Origin: Armatimonadota bacterium
GTDB taxonomy: Bacteria; Armatimonadota; UBA5829
Direction: 5' to 3'
NCBI GenBank assembly: GCA_023474015.1
Contig: JAMCYN010000108.1
Coordinates: forward strand, 92,093-156,092
Length of the DNA: 64,000 bases
Shown here: in pieces, positions 8,388-17,660 of the stretch
How positions within the stretch are numbered: the stretch's first letter is position 1
Layout: every line of letters begins with the position of its first letter
Notes under the pieces: generated by a model
What the model was told of the DNA's origin: nothing
Database searches by the model: none
The model's input: only the letters and a program-made list of their open reading frames with translations
Made by a program: the position numbers and the translations under genes

Positions 8388-8723
8388 ATGGCACAAGTAT
8401 CTGTTCAAGATGAGGTTGTGGCGCGCTTTCTGGACGAGAAGCTTGACTTGATCAGGCAAGAGTACTCGCCAACACAGTTGATTGTGTTTGGCTCTCGCGC
8501 CGAAGGTCGAGCACGGGAAGACAGCGACATAGACCTAATCGTCGTTTCGGAGAAGTTCAAGGACATAAGATTCCCGAATCGAATGGGGCAGTTCTTGACG
8601 AAAATCAGGCCACACGTGCCGGTTGATGCCCTCTGCTATACGCCGGAGGACTTCGAGATCATGCTGCACAAGCAAGCGCCGTTCGTCAGGAACGCCGTGT
8701 CGAAGGGGATACATATAGAATAG
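8388..8723 (+). CDS. minimal nucleotidyltransferase (MNT) of a HEPN/MNT pair
   Basis: A 111-residue pol-beta-type nucleotidyltransferase. The motif GSRAEGRAREDSDID gives Gly35-Ser36 and the metal-binding Asp47 and Asp49. In studied HEPN/MNT systems this protein neutralises the HEPN partner by AMPylation or polyadenylation-like transfer. ATG 8388 was chosen because it is one base past the HEPN stop; a longer in-frame extension to 8355 overlaps the HEPN gene and lies before the fold. The stop codon is one base from the atpG start, so the module is woven tightly into the operon. Confidence 0.9.
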   Translation: MAQVSVQDEVVARFLDEKLDLIRQEYSPTQLIVFGSRAEGRAREDSDIDLIVVSEKFKDIRFPNRMGQFLTKIRPHVPVDALCYTPEDFEIMLHKQAPFVRNAVSKGIHIE

Positions 8724-8724
8724 C

Positions 8725-9576
8725 ATGGCAAGCGCAAAAGATATACGGCGGCGGATACGCACCGTCAAGAACATAGAGAAGATCACAAACGCGATGAAGA
8801 TGGTCGCGGCCGCGCGCCTGCGCAAGGCTCAGGAGCGTGCCGAGGCCGCGCGTCCCTACGCGCAGAAGATGCAGGAGGTTATGATGAACCTTGCATCGAG
8901 CGCGGGGGAGATCGAGCATCCGCTGCTCGAGGTGCGCGAGGAGCGCAATGTTGCGTATGTAATCATCGGCGCAGAGAGGGGTCTCGCGGGCAGCTACAAC
9001 GGAAACGTGATGAACAAGGCACTCGCCGAGCTTAAAGGCAGGGACCCGGACTCGGTCAAGCTGGTGCTCGTCGGCAGGAAGACCATCGCGTTCTTCCGCA
9101 AGCGCGCTTACCCGATAGTCGGCAAGATGGAAGTCGGAGCCGAGGTCAACTTCGTCGACATCCGGGCAATTACGAGCCAGGTTCGGGCGATGTTCGAGAG
9201 CGGCGAGGTGGACGCGGTCTACCTCGTATACGCCAAGTTTGTAACCGCCATGCGCCAGGAGCCCACCACGGTCAAGCTCCTCCCGATGGAGAAGCCGAAC
9301 ATGGACGAGTTCGCGCCATCGGAGTTCATGTTCGAGCCGAACGCGGACGAACTGCTGGGCCGTCTCCTGCCCAGATACGTCGACACCGAGGTGTATCAGT
9401 CGCTGGTCGAAGCGCAGGCCAGCGAGCACGGAGCCCGAATGTCCGCGATGTCCGCGGCGACCAAGAACGCGGGCGAGATGATAGATTCGTTGACACTAGT
9501 TTACAATAAGGCGCGCCAGGCCGCGATCACAAAAGAAATCACCGAGATCGTAGGCGGCGCGGAAGCACTTAAGTAG
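8725..9576 (+). CDS. atpG: F1 ATP synthase subunit gamma
   Basis: The 283-residue gamma subunit, the central rotor shaft of F1. The N-terminus ASAKDIRRRIRTVKNIEKIT and the C-terminal coiled-coil SEHGARMSAMSAATKNAGEM are the classic family ends. ATG 8725 lies immediately after the nucleotidyltransferase stop, with no gap for a separate promoter. Normal length. Confidence 0.97.
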   Translation: MASAKDIRRRIRTVKNIEKITNAMKMVAAARLRKAQERAEAARPYAQKMQEVMMNLASSAGEIEHPLLEVREERNVAYVIIGAERGLAGSYNGNVMNKALAELKGRDPDSVKLVLVGRKTIAFFRKRAYPIVGKMEVGAEVNFVDIRAITSQVRAMFESGEVDAVYLVYAKFVTAMRQEPTTVKLLPMEKPNMDEFAPSEFMFEPNADELLGRLLPRYVDTEVYQSLVEAQASEHGARMSAMSAATKNAGEMIDSLTLVYNKARQAAITKEITEIVGGAEALK

Positions 9577-9582
9577 AGTTTC

Positions 9583-9656
9583 GCGTTACGAGTTAGCGAG
9601 TTACGAGTTGAGGGGAGTTCCTTCCCCAACCCGTAACCCGCAACTCACTAACCCGC
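9583..9656. repeat. imperfect hairpin repeat between atpG and atpD
   Basis: GTTACGAGTTAGCGAGTTACGAGTTG on the left pairs imperfectly with CAACCCGTAACCCGCAACTCACTAACCCGC on the right around GGGGAGTTCCTTCCCC. The unit is made of short GTTACGAGTT-type direct repeats. It ends just before the ribosome site of atpD (GGAGG, 9668-9672). Confidence 0.75.
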
Positions 9657-9675
9657 AAACTCTTACCGGAGGTAA

Positions 9676-11079
<1,404 letters not shown>

Positions 11080-11146
11080 TCGGGGAATTTGCGAGCGGAG
11101 GGTGGAGAGCCCGGAAGGGACTCTGCTTCTGCAAGGTACCCGTGCA

Positions 11147-11581
11147 ATGAACTGGAGGCTGTTTCTCATATCTGCACTTGCGGCAGTCACGATCCCCAGC
11201 CTTGTGGTGGTCCTATCGGGAGCGCACTCGGCGCGCGATGCGATAAGCGCGCTACCTCTTTTCGCTCCTCCGATAATCGTCGGGATCGGGATTGGCGAGG
11301 TGTTCTTCTGGTTGCTCAAGAGGGCTACCAACAGGTGGAAAGCAGCCGTATTAAGGCCGCTATCAGCTGTTGTCGCGGTGCTGCCTGCGGCATTTGCAGG
11401 GTTTTGGGTAGGGCTGGGTTATTGCTGGGCTGCCTCGGGTTTCCGAGGGCCTTCTTCTGATGGGGCAGGCGTCGGATGGTTTTTCGTTGGGTGTGTATGT
11501 GCCGCCGCCGCCGGTGTCGCGGGGTTTGTATTCGGCATGGGCATAGCCCAGACGATGACCGGAAATGATGTCCAGTCCTAG
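11147..11581 (+). CDS. small hypothetical membrane protein between atpD and atpC
   Basis: A 144-residue protein with about four hydrophobic helices, rich in Gly, Ala and Val. It has no motif I recognise. ATG 11147 is used because the preceding in-frame residues (to 11102) look like translated intergenic sequence. Co-directional with the atp genes and 67 bases after atpD. A role with the ATP synthase is only a guess from position. Confidence 0.55.
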   Translation: MNWRLFLISALAAVTIPSLVVVLSGAHSARDAISALPLFAPPIIVGIGIGEVFFWLLKRATNRWKAAVLRPLSAVVAVLPAAFAGFWVGLGYCWAASGFRGPSSDGAGVGWFFVGCVCAAAAGVAGFVFGMGIAQTMTGNDVQS

Positions 11582-11777
11582 CTGGCATGGTTGGTGTTTC
11601 GGATTTGAGGGGCGGGCACCGAAGTGTTGTTCGCGAGCCGAAGCTCTCAACCGCTCTGGAAATCCCGAAACGAACTGAGGAAGTTGTGACGAGACGGTAC
11701 ATCTGGTGCGTACCATCCAGTGCCGATGGGCGCGGTTTATGGTAAGATAAGGCAAGACACTTCCGCTGGAGGTTCCT

Positions 11778-12101
11778 ATGCCTGGAAAAGTACGGGTTCG
11801 CGTGTCCACCGATGGCAGGATAACCTTGCCGAAAGTCATCCGTGACCAGTTGGGAATAGCGCCGGGTGACATCCTGGTCATAGAGGAGCTTGACGGCCGT
11901 TCTACAGTATTGCTTCAGAATCCAGTAACTTGGCTTGATGAGCTATGCAGGCCCATCAGGGAAGAAGCTAAGGCGAGGGGCATCACGCCCGAGGATATCA
12001 TCAGGTGGGTCAAGGAAGTTCGCAGGGAACGGGCGAGTCAGCAACTCCCGCCCGAGGCTGACGCCGGAGCGCCAACTGCCAACTCGAAAACTGACAACTA
12101 G
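11778..12101 (+). CDS. SpoVT/AbrB-domain protein (orphan antitoxin-like)
   Basis: A 107-residue protein with an N-terminal swapped-hairpin AbrB domain: VSTDGRITLPKVIRDQLGI then PGDILVI (about 7-45), followed by a helical tail. AbrB domains bind DNA as dimers and are common in toxin-antitoxin antitoxins. No toxin gene is adjacent; the next gene is atpC six bases on. CTGGAGGTTCCT gives a good ribosome site for ATG 11778. The C-terminal residues APTANSKTDN are encoded by an AACTGCCAACTCGAAAACTGACAAC-like repeat, so the end of the protein appears to have been recruited from intergenic repeat sequence. Confidence 0.85.
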   Translation: MPGKVRVRVSTDGRITLPKVIRDQLGIAPGDILVIEELDGRSTVLLQNPVTWLDELCRPIREEAKARGITPEDIIRWVKEVRRERASQQLPPEADAGAPTANSKTDN

Positions 12102-12106
12102 GAATT

Positions 12107-12523
12107 ATGGCAGACAAAACATTCACACTAGAAGTAATAACCCCTGACCGGGTGGTGCTGTCGGACCGAGAGATCGCGTCCGTGGTGCTGCCGGGAGTCG
12201 AGGGGTATCTGGGCGTGTTGGCTAATCACGCGCCTCTGATGACCGCGCTCAAGCTGGGTCAGCTCGATTATCGAAAGGGCGACGGCCGCGTGGACGCGAT
12301 GGCGCTCACCGGCGGGTTCGTGGAGGTCTTCGAGAACAAGGTCACCGTTCTCGCGGATTCGGCCGAGCTTCGCGAGGAGATAGATATTGAGCGCGCGGAG
12401 AGTGCAGTGAAGCGGGCCGAGGAACGGCTTGCCGCTCCGAGCGAGGACATTGACACCGACCGCGCCCAGGTCGCTCTCCAGAGAGCTATGAACCGGCTGA
12501 ACGTGGCGCGGAAACAGTTCTAG
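12107..12523 (+). CDS. atpC: F1 ATP synthase subunit epsilon
   Basis: The 138-residue epsilon subunit: an N-terminal beta barrel (LEVITPDRVVLSDREIASVVLPG, GYLGVLANHAPL) and a C-terminal two-helix domain from about residue 88. It modulates ATPase activity on the rotor. It is detached from atpD by two inserted genes but remains co-directional, and atp transcription could read through. Confidence 0.95.
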   Translation: MADKTFTLEVITPDRVVLSDREIASVVLPGVEGYLGVLANHAPLMTALKLGQLDYRKGDGRVDAMALTGGFVEVFENKVTVLADSAELREEIDIERAESAVKRAEERLAAPSEDIDTDRAQVALQRAMNRLNVARKQF

Positions 12524-12525
12524 GG

Positions 12526-12610
12526 AAATGAAGAATGCAGAATGAAGAATGCAGAATGGGGGAAGAACTCCCTTCACTCTGCATTCTGCATTCATCATTC
12601 TGCATTTCTC
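12526..12610. repeat. GAATGCAGAATG hairpin repeat, copy 1
   Basis: Tandem AATGAAGAATGCAG units form a left arm that pairs with CTGCATTCTGCATTCATCATT on the right, around GGGGGAAGAACTCCCTT. The same structure recurs at 14091-14181 and 17557-17641. It lies between atpC and the transglutaminase gene, just before the latter's ribosome site. Confidence 0.85.
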
Positions 12611-12633
12611 CTGATTTTTCCCCAGGAGATGCA

Positions 12634-14073
12634 ATGCGACGCTACATTAGACTGTTCCCGGCTTTGATGCTGATCTTGCTCGGCGTGCGTGCCGGCGCCT
12701 ACACCGTTCCCTACGAGTGCTGGATGGGGGCGTATATCGGCGATAAGAAGGTCGGGTATCTGTCTTTCAAGATAGACAAATCCGAACTGGACGGAGTTAA
12801 GGGCTATCGCATCTCCAGCGTGCTGAATAATCGACTCACCGTTCTCGGCGCGGACCTTACTCAGCTCGTGACCACGGTCGTCTACACGGATTCCAAATAC
12901 GCCCCGCTCAAGGAAGATTTTAGCATGTCCAGCGGGGGGAAGACCACGGCCATCCGCGCGGTCTTCGGGAAAGACAAAGTCGAATGCGCCATATCGCCCG
13001 GCAGCGGATCGTCCACGCAGACGATTCCGATCCCGGACGGCGTGAGCCTGGTGGGCGATGCGCTGTTCGCCACGCCGGATTCGCAGCCGGAGATCGGGAA
13101 AGAATATAACCTGCACTATTTCAACCCCCTCACCCTCTCCATCGACAGGCTGACCATCAAGGCCGAGGGCAAGGAGAGAGTTAAGCTCGGCGACACGGAG
13201 TTCGACACCATCGTGCTCAGGAACATAACCCCGATGGGCGAGATGACCGTGTGGCAAGAAGCGAACGGGGATGTGGTCAAGCTCAAGGCGATGATGGGAA
13301 TTACAATGGTCCGGCAGGACAAGGCGACCGCCATGGCCGGCATCGAGGCGGGGACCCAGCAGGACTTCGCCGTGCAGACCAGCGTCAAGCCCGACAAGGA
13401 TATCCCCCATCCGCGTGATCTTAAAGAGCTGGAGATTATCTTTACGGGCATGGGCGACGGAAGCATGATGATCAACGATGCCCGCCAGAGCGCGGCCTCG
13501 GATAATGGACACTCGGACCGGGTCCGTTATCGTATAAAGCCAGTGGAGTTCGACGCGGATAAGTCGCTACAACGGCCCATCAACGATGAAAAGTATAGCG
13601 AGTTCCTCGCGAGCGCGCTCTATCTCAATTGCGATGACAAGTCGATGCAGGACCGCGTGCGGAAGATAGTGGGCGATGAGAAAAACGCCTTTCGGGCCTG
13701 CGCCGAGATACGGCAGTGGATAAACGGTTATATGAAGGCTGATCCGAGTATAGGTATTACACGTTCGGCCTCCGATGTGTTAAAATCTAGAAAGGGCGTA
13801 TGTCGCGACTACGGCATTCTTTTCGCCGCGCTCGCCCGTGCCGCGGGAATCCCCGCGAAGATCGCCGCGGGTGTGTTGTATACCAACGGCGCGTTCTACT
13901 ATCACGTTTGGGTCGAGTGCTTCGTGGGCGAGTGGGTTCCATTCGACGCCACGCTGCCCACGGACTACGTAGACGCGACCCACATCAAGATGGCCGAGGG
14001 CGATGCGACATCCATGTTCGGCCTGTCGAAGGTGATTGGGAGCCTGAAGGCGGAGGTCGTAAGTTATAAGTAG
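12634..14073 (+). CDS. exported transglutaminase-like protein
   Basis: A 479-residue protein with an N-terminal signal peptide (RRYIRLFPALMLILLGVRAGA, about 2-22), a beta-rich middle, and a C-terminal transglutaminase-like (papain-fold) domain. The presumed triad is Cys390 (GVCRDYG), His424 (YYHVWVE) and Asp438 (PFDATLP). It is probably a cell-envelope protease or cross-linking enzyme; the substrate is unknown. ATG 12634 has an AGGAG site five bases upstream, whereas earlier in-frame codons fall in the repeat. It sits between atpC and nuoA with no obvious link to either. Confidence 0.85.
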   Translation: MRRYIRLFPALMLILLGVRAGAYTVPYECWMGAYIGDKKVGYLSFKIDKSELDGVKGYRISSVLNNRLTVLGADLTQLVTTVVYTDSKYAPLKEDFSMSSGGKTTAIRAVFGKDKVECAISPGSGSSTQTIPIPDGVSLVGDALFATPDSQPEIGKEYNLHYFNPLTLSIDRLTIKAEGKERVKLGDTEFDTIVLRNITPMGEMTVWQEANGDVVKLKAMMGITMVRQDKATAMAGIEAGTQQDFAVQTSVKPDKDIPHPRDLKELEIIFTGMGDGSMMINDARQSAASDNGHSDRVRYRIKPVEFDADKSLQRPINDEKYSEFLASALYLNCDDKSMQDRVRKIVGDEKNAFRACAEIRQWINGYMKADPSIGITRSASDVLKSRKGVCRDYGILFAALARAAGIPAKIAAGVLYTNGAFYYHVWVECFVGEWVPFDATLPTDYVDATHIKMAEGDATSMFGLSKVIGSLKAEVVSYK

Positions 14074-14090
14074 AGTTGAAAAGTCAGAGT

Positions 14091-14181
14091 CTAATGCAGA
14101 ATGAGGAATGCAGAATGCAGAATGGGGAAGGGACCGAGGTCCCTTCATTCTGCAATCTGCAATCTTCATTCTGCATTCTCC
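14091..14181. repeat. GAATGCAGAATG hairpin repeat, copy 2
   Basis: Three AATGCAGAATG-like units on the left pair with CATTCTGCAATCTGCAATC-type units on the right around GGGACCGAGGTCCC, itself a perfect short palindrome. It separates the transglutaminase gene from nuoA and ends just before the nuoA ribosome site. Confidence 0.85.
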
Positions 14182-14209
14182 TGACCTTCTGACTCTATCG
14201 GAGGACTCT

Positions 14210-14587
14210 ATGCTTGCTAAGGATTTCTTAACGGTGGGAATATTCCTCATAGTGGGGATCGCATTCGTGGTGCTCACGCTGCTTGCGTCGTGGGTGTTCA
14301 GGCCGCACAGGCCGTCGCCGGACAAGCTGAGCACGTATGAGTGCGGCGAGGTCCCCATCGGCCCGGCGTGGACGCAGTTCCGGGTAGGTTACTACATCTA
14401 CGCCCTAATATTCCTCATATTCGACGTTGAGGCCGTATTTGTCTACCCGTGGGCGGCGGAGCTGATGAGGTTCTCCAAGACCCGCGCGCTGGGCATCCTT
14501 GGGCTGGTTGATATGGTGATATTCACCGCCGTGCTGATTGTCGGCCTGGTTTGGGCTTGGAAGAAAGGCGTATTGGAATGGAAGTAG
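14210..14587 (+). CDS. nuoA: NADH-quinone oxidoreductase subunit A
   Basis: A 125-residue membrane subunit of complex I with three helices. The conserved loop [14 protein letters not shown] and the segment [20 protein letters not shown] are diagnostic. ATG 14210 is preceded by CGGAGGACT. The 3' end overlaps nuoB by ten bases. NuoA helps form the quinone site at the membrane-arm junction. Confidence 0.96.
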   Translation: MLAKDFLTVGIFLIVGIAFVVLTLLASWVFRPHRPSPDKLSTYECGEVPIGPAWTQFRVGYYIYALIFLIFDVEAVFVYPWAAELMRFSKTRALGILGLVDMVIFTAVLIVGLVWAWKKGVLEWK

Positions 14588-15081
14588 ATCGCCCATTTGA
14601 TCATATTGAGAGGATCCCCGGTGGGAGCGTCATAATCACGACCGTTGACAAGGCGCTGGAGTGGAGCCGGGAGTCGTCGCTGTGGTATTTCGCGTTCGGC
14701 CTGGCGTGCTGCGCCATTGAGATGCTGATGGCCGCCGGCGCCGCGCGCTTCGACCTGGACCGCTTCGGCATGATATTCCGCGCTACCCCGCGCCAGAGCG
14801 ATCTGATGATCGTGGCCGGTACCGTGACCAAGAAGATGGCCCCAAGGGTCAAGCGCCTCTACGAGCAGATGGCGGAGCCGCGCTATGTGATCGCCACCGG
14901 TAGCTGCGCCAACGCCGGTGGGCCGTTTGCCGACTCCTACGCCGTCCTGAAGGGCGTGGACAAGATTATCCCGGTGGATGTCTATGTCCCCGGCTGCCCG
15001 CCGAGGCCCGAGGCGCTGATGTATGCGGTGCAGAAGCTGAAGGAGAAGATGCGGGAGGAAGTCGGGCGGAAGTCGGCGTAA
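14578..15081 (+). CDS. nuoB: NADH-quinone oxidoreductase subunit B
   Basis: The 167-residue subunit that carries cluster N2, the last iron-sulfur centre before quinone. Ligands are Cys44, Cys45 (GLACCAIE), Cys110 (GSCANAGG) and Cys140 (VPGCPP). ATG 14578 lies inside the nuoA end; an in-frame extension to 14551 is less likely. A toxin-antitoxin pair with its own promoter follows before nuoC. Confidence 0.96.
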   Translation: MEVDRPFDHIERIPGGSVIITTVDKALEWSRESSLWYFAFGLACCAIEMLMAAGAARFDLDRFGMIFRATPRQSDLMIVAGTVTKKMAPRVKRLYEQMAEPRYVIATGSCANAGGPFADSYAVLKGVDKIIPVDVYVPGCPPRPEALMYAVQKLKEKMREEVGRKSA

Positions 15082-15096
15082 AACTCGATCATCGGA

Positions 15097-15125
15097 TTGA
15101 CGAGAATGCGCGATGTGGATACAAT
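15097..15125 (+). promoter_or_regulatory. sigma-70-type promoter for the mazEF module
   Basis: TTGACG (15097-15102) and TACAAT (15120-15125) are separated by exactly 17 bases, close to the sigma-70 consensus. Transcription would start near 15132, about 27 bases before the mazE ATG. This gives the embedded module independent expression within the nuo operon. Confidence 0.7.
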
Positions 15126-15158
15126 GTAATTACAGAGAGAGTGTTTGGGGTAGTCAAG

Positions 15159-15419
15159 ATGAAGACTGTCAACCGGACAAGATTGGTTAAGATAGGCAAC
15201 TCCCAGGGCATTCGCATTCCGAAGGCCCTGATCGAGCAACTTGGCCTTGAGGCTGAAATCGAGCTCGTTGTCGAAGATGATCACCTGGAGATTCACAAAG
15301 GTGCAAAGCCGCGCGCGGGTTGGGCTGAACAACTGCGTAAGATGGCAGAGGCAGGCGACGATAAGCTGCTGGACGAAGAGACTCCCACAAAGTGGGATGA
15401 GGAAGAGTGGGAGTGGTGA
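15159..15419 (+). CDS. MazE-like AbrB-fold antitoxin
   Basis: An 86-residue protein with an N-terminal AbrB/MazE domain: RLVKIGNSQGIRIPKALIEQ, then an acidic C-terminal tail (KLLDEETPTKWDEEEWEW) of the kind that wraps a toxin. It is adjacent to and overlaps a MazF-type toxin gene. ATG 15159 was chosen over GTG 15141 because it directly precedes the domain. Probably autoregulates the promoter at 15097. Confidence 0.92.
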   Translation: MKTVNRTRLVKIGNSQGIRIPKALIEQLGLEAEIELVVEDDHLEIHKGAKPRAGWAEQLRKMAEAGDDKLLDEETPTKWDEEEWEW

Positions 15420-15736
15420 TCCAGAGATTCGAAGTCTACCTGGTGGCTCTCGACCCCACGGTGGGCAGCGAGATCAAGAAGAAGCGCCCGTGTCTAGTCG
15501 TCTCACCCAATGAGATGAACGCCGGTATAGCTACGGTCATCGTCGTTCCCATGACTACCAAGGGCAGGCCGTACCCGACGCGGGTCGCGTGCGAGTTTCA
15601 GGGCAAGTCGGGTCAGGTTGTGCTGGATCAGCTTAGAACCGTTGACAAGAGTCGGCTCGTGAAGAAGCTTGGCGTGATCGACGAAGGCGTGCAAAGAGTA
15701 GTGCTGGACACACTGGCCGAAATGTTTGCGGAGTAG
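15407..15736 (+). CDS. MazF/PemK-type mRNA interferase toxin
   Basis: A 109-residue PemK-like toxin. Visible features are the RFEVYLVALDPTVGSEIKKKRP N-terminal region (the conserved catalytic Arg lies in the KKKRP stretch), VVPMTTKGRP and GQVVLDQLRTVDKSRL with its conserved TVDKSR. Predicted activity is sequence-specific mRNA cleavage. The start may be GTG 15407, 15413 or 15416; the last overlaps the antitoxin stop as GTGA. The fold is intact with no frameshift. Confidence 0.92.
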   Translation: MGVVIQRFEVYLVALDPTVGSEIKKKRPCLVVSPNEMNAGIATVIVVPMTTKGRPYPTRVACEFQGKSGQVVLDQLRTVDKSRLVKKLGVIDEGVQRVVLDTLAEMFAE

Positions 15737-15765
15737 GAATCTGTCTGTGTGGCGGAGGCTCGCCG

Positions 15766-15924
15766 ATGAAGCTGAAGATCATTGTTCACGAGGAAAATGG
15801 CGGATACTGGGCAGAGGTCCCGGCGATACCCGGATGTGCCACCCAGGGCGACACGCTTGAGGAATTGCTTCAGAATGTGCAGGAAGCGATAGAGGCGTGT
15901 CTGTCGGTAGACGTGGCTGCCTGA
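15766..15924 (+). CDS. short HicB-like protein (orphan)
   Basis: A 52-residue protein, ATG 15766 to TGA 15924, with the compact HicB fold: MKLKIIVHEENGGYWAEVP, then IPGCATQGDTLEELLQNVQE. HicB antitoxins have this partially degraded RNase H fold. No HicA toxin gene follows, and the usual C-terminal DNA-binding domain is absent. It is either a truncated antitoxin or a stand-alone HicB-like protein. A GGAGG site lies just upstream. Confidence 0.75.
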   Translation: MKLKIIVHEENGGYWAEVPAIPGCATQGDTLEELLQNVQEAIEACLSVDVAA

Positions 15925-15983
15925 ACCGCTGAAGGGATGAAGTGAAAGCAAGACGGGCCAGAGTACGAAGCCAACAGAACCAA

Positions 15984-16027
15984 TGACAACTGTCAACTGA
16001 TAACCGATAACCGATAACAGGTAACTA
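15984..16027. repeat. short tandem repeat before nuoC
   Basis: ACAACTGTCAACTGATAACCGATAACCGATAACAGGTAAC-type sequence has three near-copies of GATAACC and ends two bases before the nuoC ATG. It replaces a normal ribosome site region, and no strong Shine-Dalgarno is visible for nuoC. Confidence 0.5.
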
Positions 16028-16029
16028 AT

Positions 16030-16467
16030 ATGTCCGAAATCATAGAGAAATCAATCCGTGACTCCTTCCCCAACGCGGTGATTGAAACCACCGACGTTCA
16101 GGGAGTACTGAACATCAAGATCGACCCGGCGAAGCTGGTGGCCGTGTCCGAGATGCTGCGCGAGCGGCACGGGTTCGACTACCTCGCCGACATCACCGCC
16201 ATCGATTGGAACGATCGGATCGAGGTCGTCTATCAGATTACCGCGCTTGCCGCGAACACTCGGATCGCGCTGAGAGTCAACCTCGACCGCGAGAAGCCCG
16301 AGGTGGAGACCGTCACGTCCGTTTGGAAGGGCGCGAACTTCCAGGAAAGAGAAGTCTACGACCTGATGGGGGTCGTTTTCAAGGGTCACCCGGACCTCCG
16401 GCGCATCCTGCTACCTGAGGAATGGGAAGGCTACCCGCTGAGGAAAGATTATGTCATCCCGGATTAG
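16030..16467 (+). CDS. nuoC: NADH-quinone oxidoreductase subunit C
   Basis: The 145-residue peripheral-arm subunit C (30-kDa family). Diagnostic segments are GFDYLADITAIDW, the VWKGANFQEREVYDLMGVVF motif, and HPDLRRILLPEEWEGYPLRKDY at the end. It is on the short side but complete. It overlaps nuoD by 17 bases. C and D are separate genes, not a fused nuoCD. Confidence 0.96.
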   Translation: MSEIIEKSIRDSFPNAVIETTDVQGVLNIKIDPAKLVAVSEMLRERHGFDYLADITAIDWNDRIEVVYQITALAANTRIALRVNLDREKPEVETVTSVWKGANFQEREVYDLMGVVFKGHPDLRRILLPEEWEGYPLRKDYVIPD

Positions 16468-17557
16468 AACCGAATTACTCGAACTCAATATGGGCCCGCA
16501 GCACCCCAGCACTCACGGCGTGCTGCGATTAGGGGTCACGCTCGACGGCGAGGTGGTGGTCGACTGCGACCCGGACGTGGGCTATCTGCACCGCGGCATC
16601 GAAAAGCTCGCGGAGATGCGAACATACATCCAGTTCATCCCGATCACCGATAGGCTCGATTATCTCGCGTCGATGCTGCAGAACGCGGCCTACGTCGGAG
16701 CAATCGAGAAGCTGGGGCAGATAGAGGTGCCGGAGCGCGCGGAGTATATCCGCGTGATCATGATGGAGTTGCAACGCGTCGCGAGCCATTTGGTGTTCTT
16801 CGGGACAATGGGCCTCGACCTGGGCGCGACCACGCCGTTCCTGTATGCCTTCCGTGAGCGGGAGGATATTCTCGATTTGTTCGAGATGGTCTGCGGCGCC
16901 AGGCTGACCTATAATTACTTCCGCCCCAGCGGTGTGTCACGCGATCTCCCCGCGGGCTTTCTCGAAAAGGCCAAGGCCTACATCAAGAAGCAGCGCGAGA
17001 AGCTGCCCGAATATGACGACCTGCTCACGAACAACCAGATATTCATCGCCCGAACCCGCAATGTCGGCATTATAAGCGCTGAGGAGGCGATCAACTTCTC
17101 GATGAGCGGGCCGTCGCTCAGAGGCTCGGGCGTGGCGTACGATGTCCGCCGGGCCGATCCTTATTCGATCTACGACAAGTTCGATTGGGAAGTCGTGACT
17201 TATCCGCAAGGCGACGTGCAGGCGCGGTTCCTGTGCCGGTGCATGGAGATCAGGCAGAGCCTTAACATCGTGGAACAAGCGCTGGATATGATCCCCGAAG
17301 GCGAGCTCAAGTGCAAGACGCCTCCACGCTTGAAGCTGCCGGAGGGTGAGATATACTATCACATCGAATCGGCCAGGGGAGACCAGGGTGTCTACCTCGT
17401 AAGCGACGGCTCCGAAAAGCCCTACAGGCTGAAGTGGCGTTCACCGTCGTTCATCAACCTCGGCGCCCTCAACCAGATGACCAAAGGCTGGAAAATCGCC
17501 GACGTCGTCGCGATACTGGGAAGCCTGGACGTGGTTTTGGGAGAAGTCGACAGATAA
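16451..17557 (+). CDS. nuoD: NADH-quinone oxidoreductase subunit D
   Basis: The 368-residue 49-kDa subunit, which with NuoB forms the quinone pocket. Key segments are MGPQHPSTHGVLRL near the N-terminus, GYLHRGIEKL, and the C-terminal ending ILGSLDVVLGEVDR. The rest of complex I (nuoE to nuoN) is not in this window, so the nuo genes are split in this genome or lie elsewhere. Confidence 0.97.
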   Translation: MSSRIRTELLELNMGPQHPSTHGVLRLGVTLDGEVVVDCDPDVGYLHRGIEKLAEMRTYIQFIPITDRLDYLASMLQNAAYVGAIEKLGQIEVPERAEYIRVIMMELQRVASHLVFFGTMGLDLGATTPFLYAFREREDILDLFEMVCGARLTYNYFRPSGVSRDLPAGFLEKAKAYIKKQREKLPEYDDLLTNNQIFIARTRNVGIISAEEAINFSMSGPSLRGSGVAYDVRRADPYSIYDKFDWEVVTYPQGDVQARFLCRCMEIRQSLNIVEQALDMIPEGELKCKTPPRLKLPEGEIYYHIESARGDQGVYLVSDGSEKPYRLKWRSPSFINLGALNQMTKGWKIADVVAILGSLDVVLGEVDR

Positions 17558-17641
17558 TGTAGAATGCAGAATGAAGAATGCAGAATGGCTCGGATAGCGA
17601 GGTCTCTTCAATTCTGCATTCTGCATTCATCATTCTGCATT
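17557..17641. repeat. GAATGCAGAATG hairpin repeat, copy 3
   Basis: GTAGAATGCAGAATGAAGAATGC on the left pairs with CTGCATTCTGCATTCATCATTC on the right. It is the same family as the copies at 12526 and 14091 and fills the gap between nuoD and yacL. Confidence 0.85.
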
Positions 17642-17660
17642 AAGGAAGGGAGGTGATAAG

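Noticed and set aside
12526..17641. CRISPR array suggested by evenly repeated GAATGCAGAATG units
   Set aside because: Units are short, palindromic and clustered in single hairpins at gene borders, without unique spacers or cas genes.
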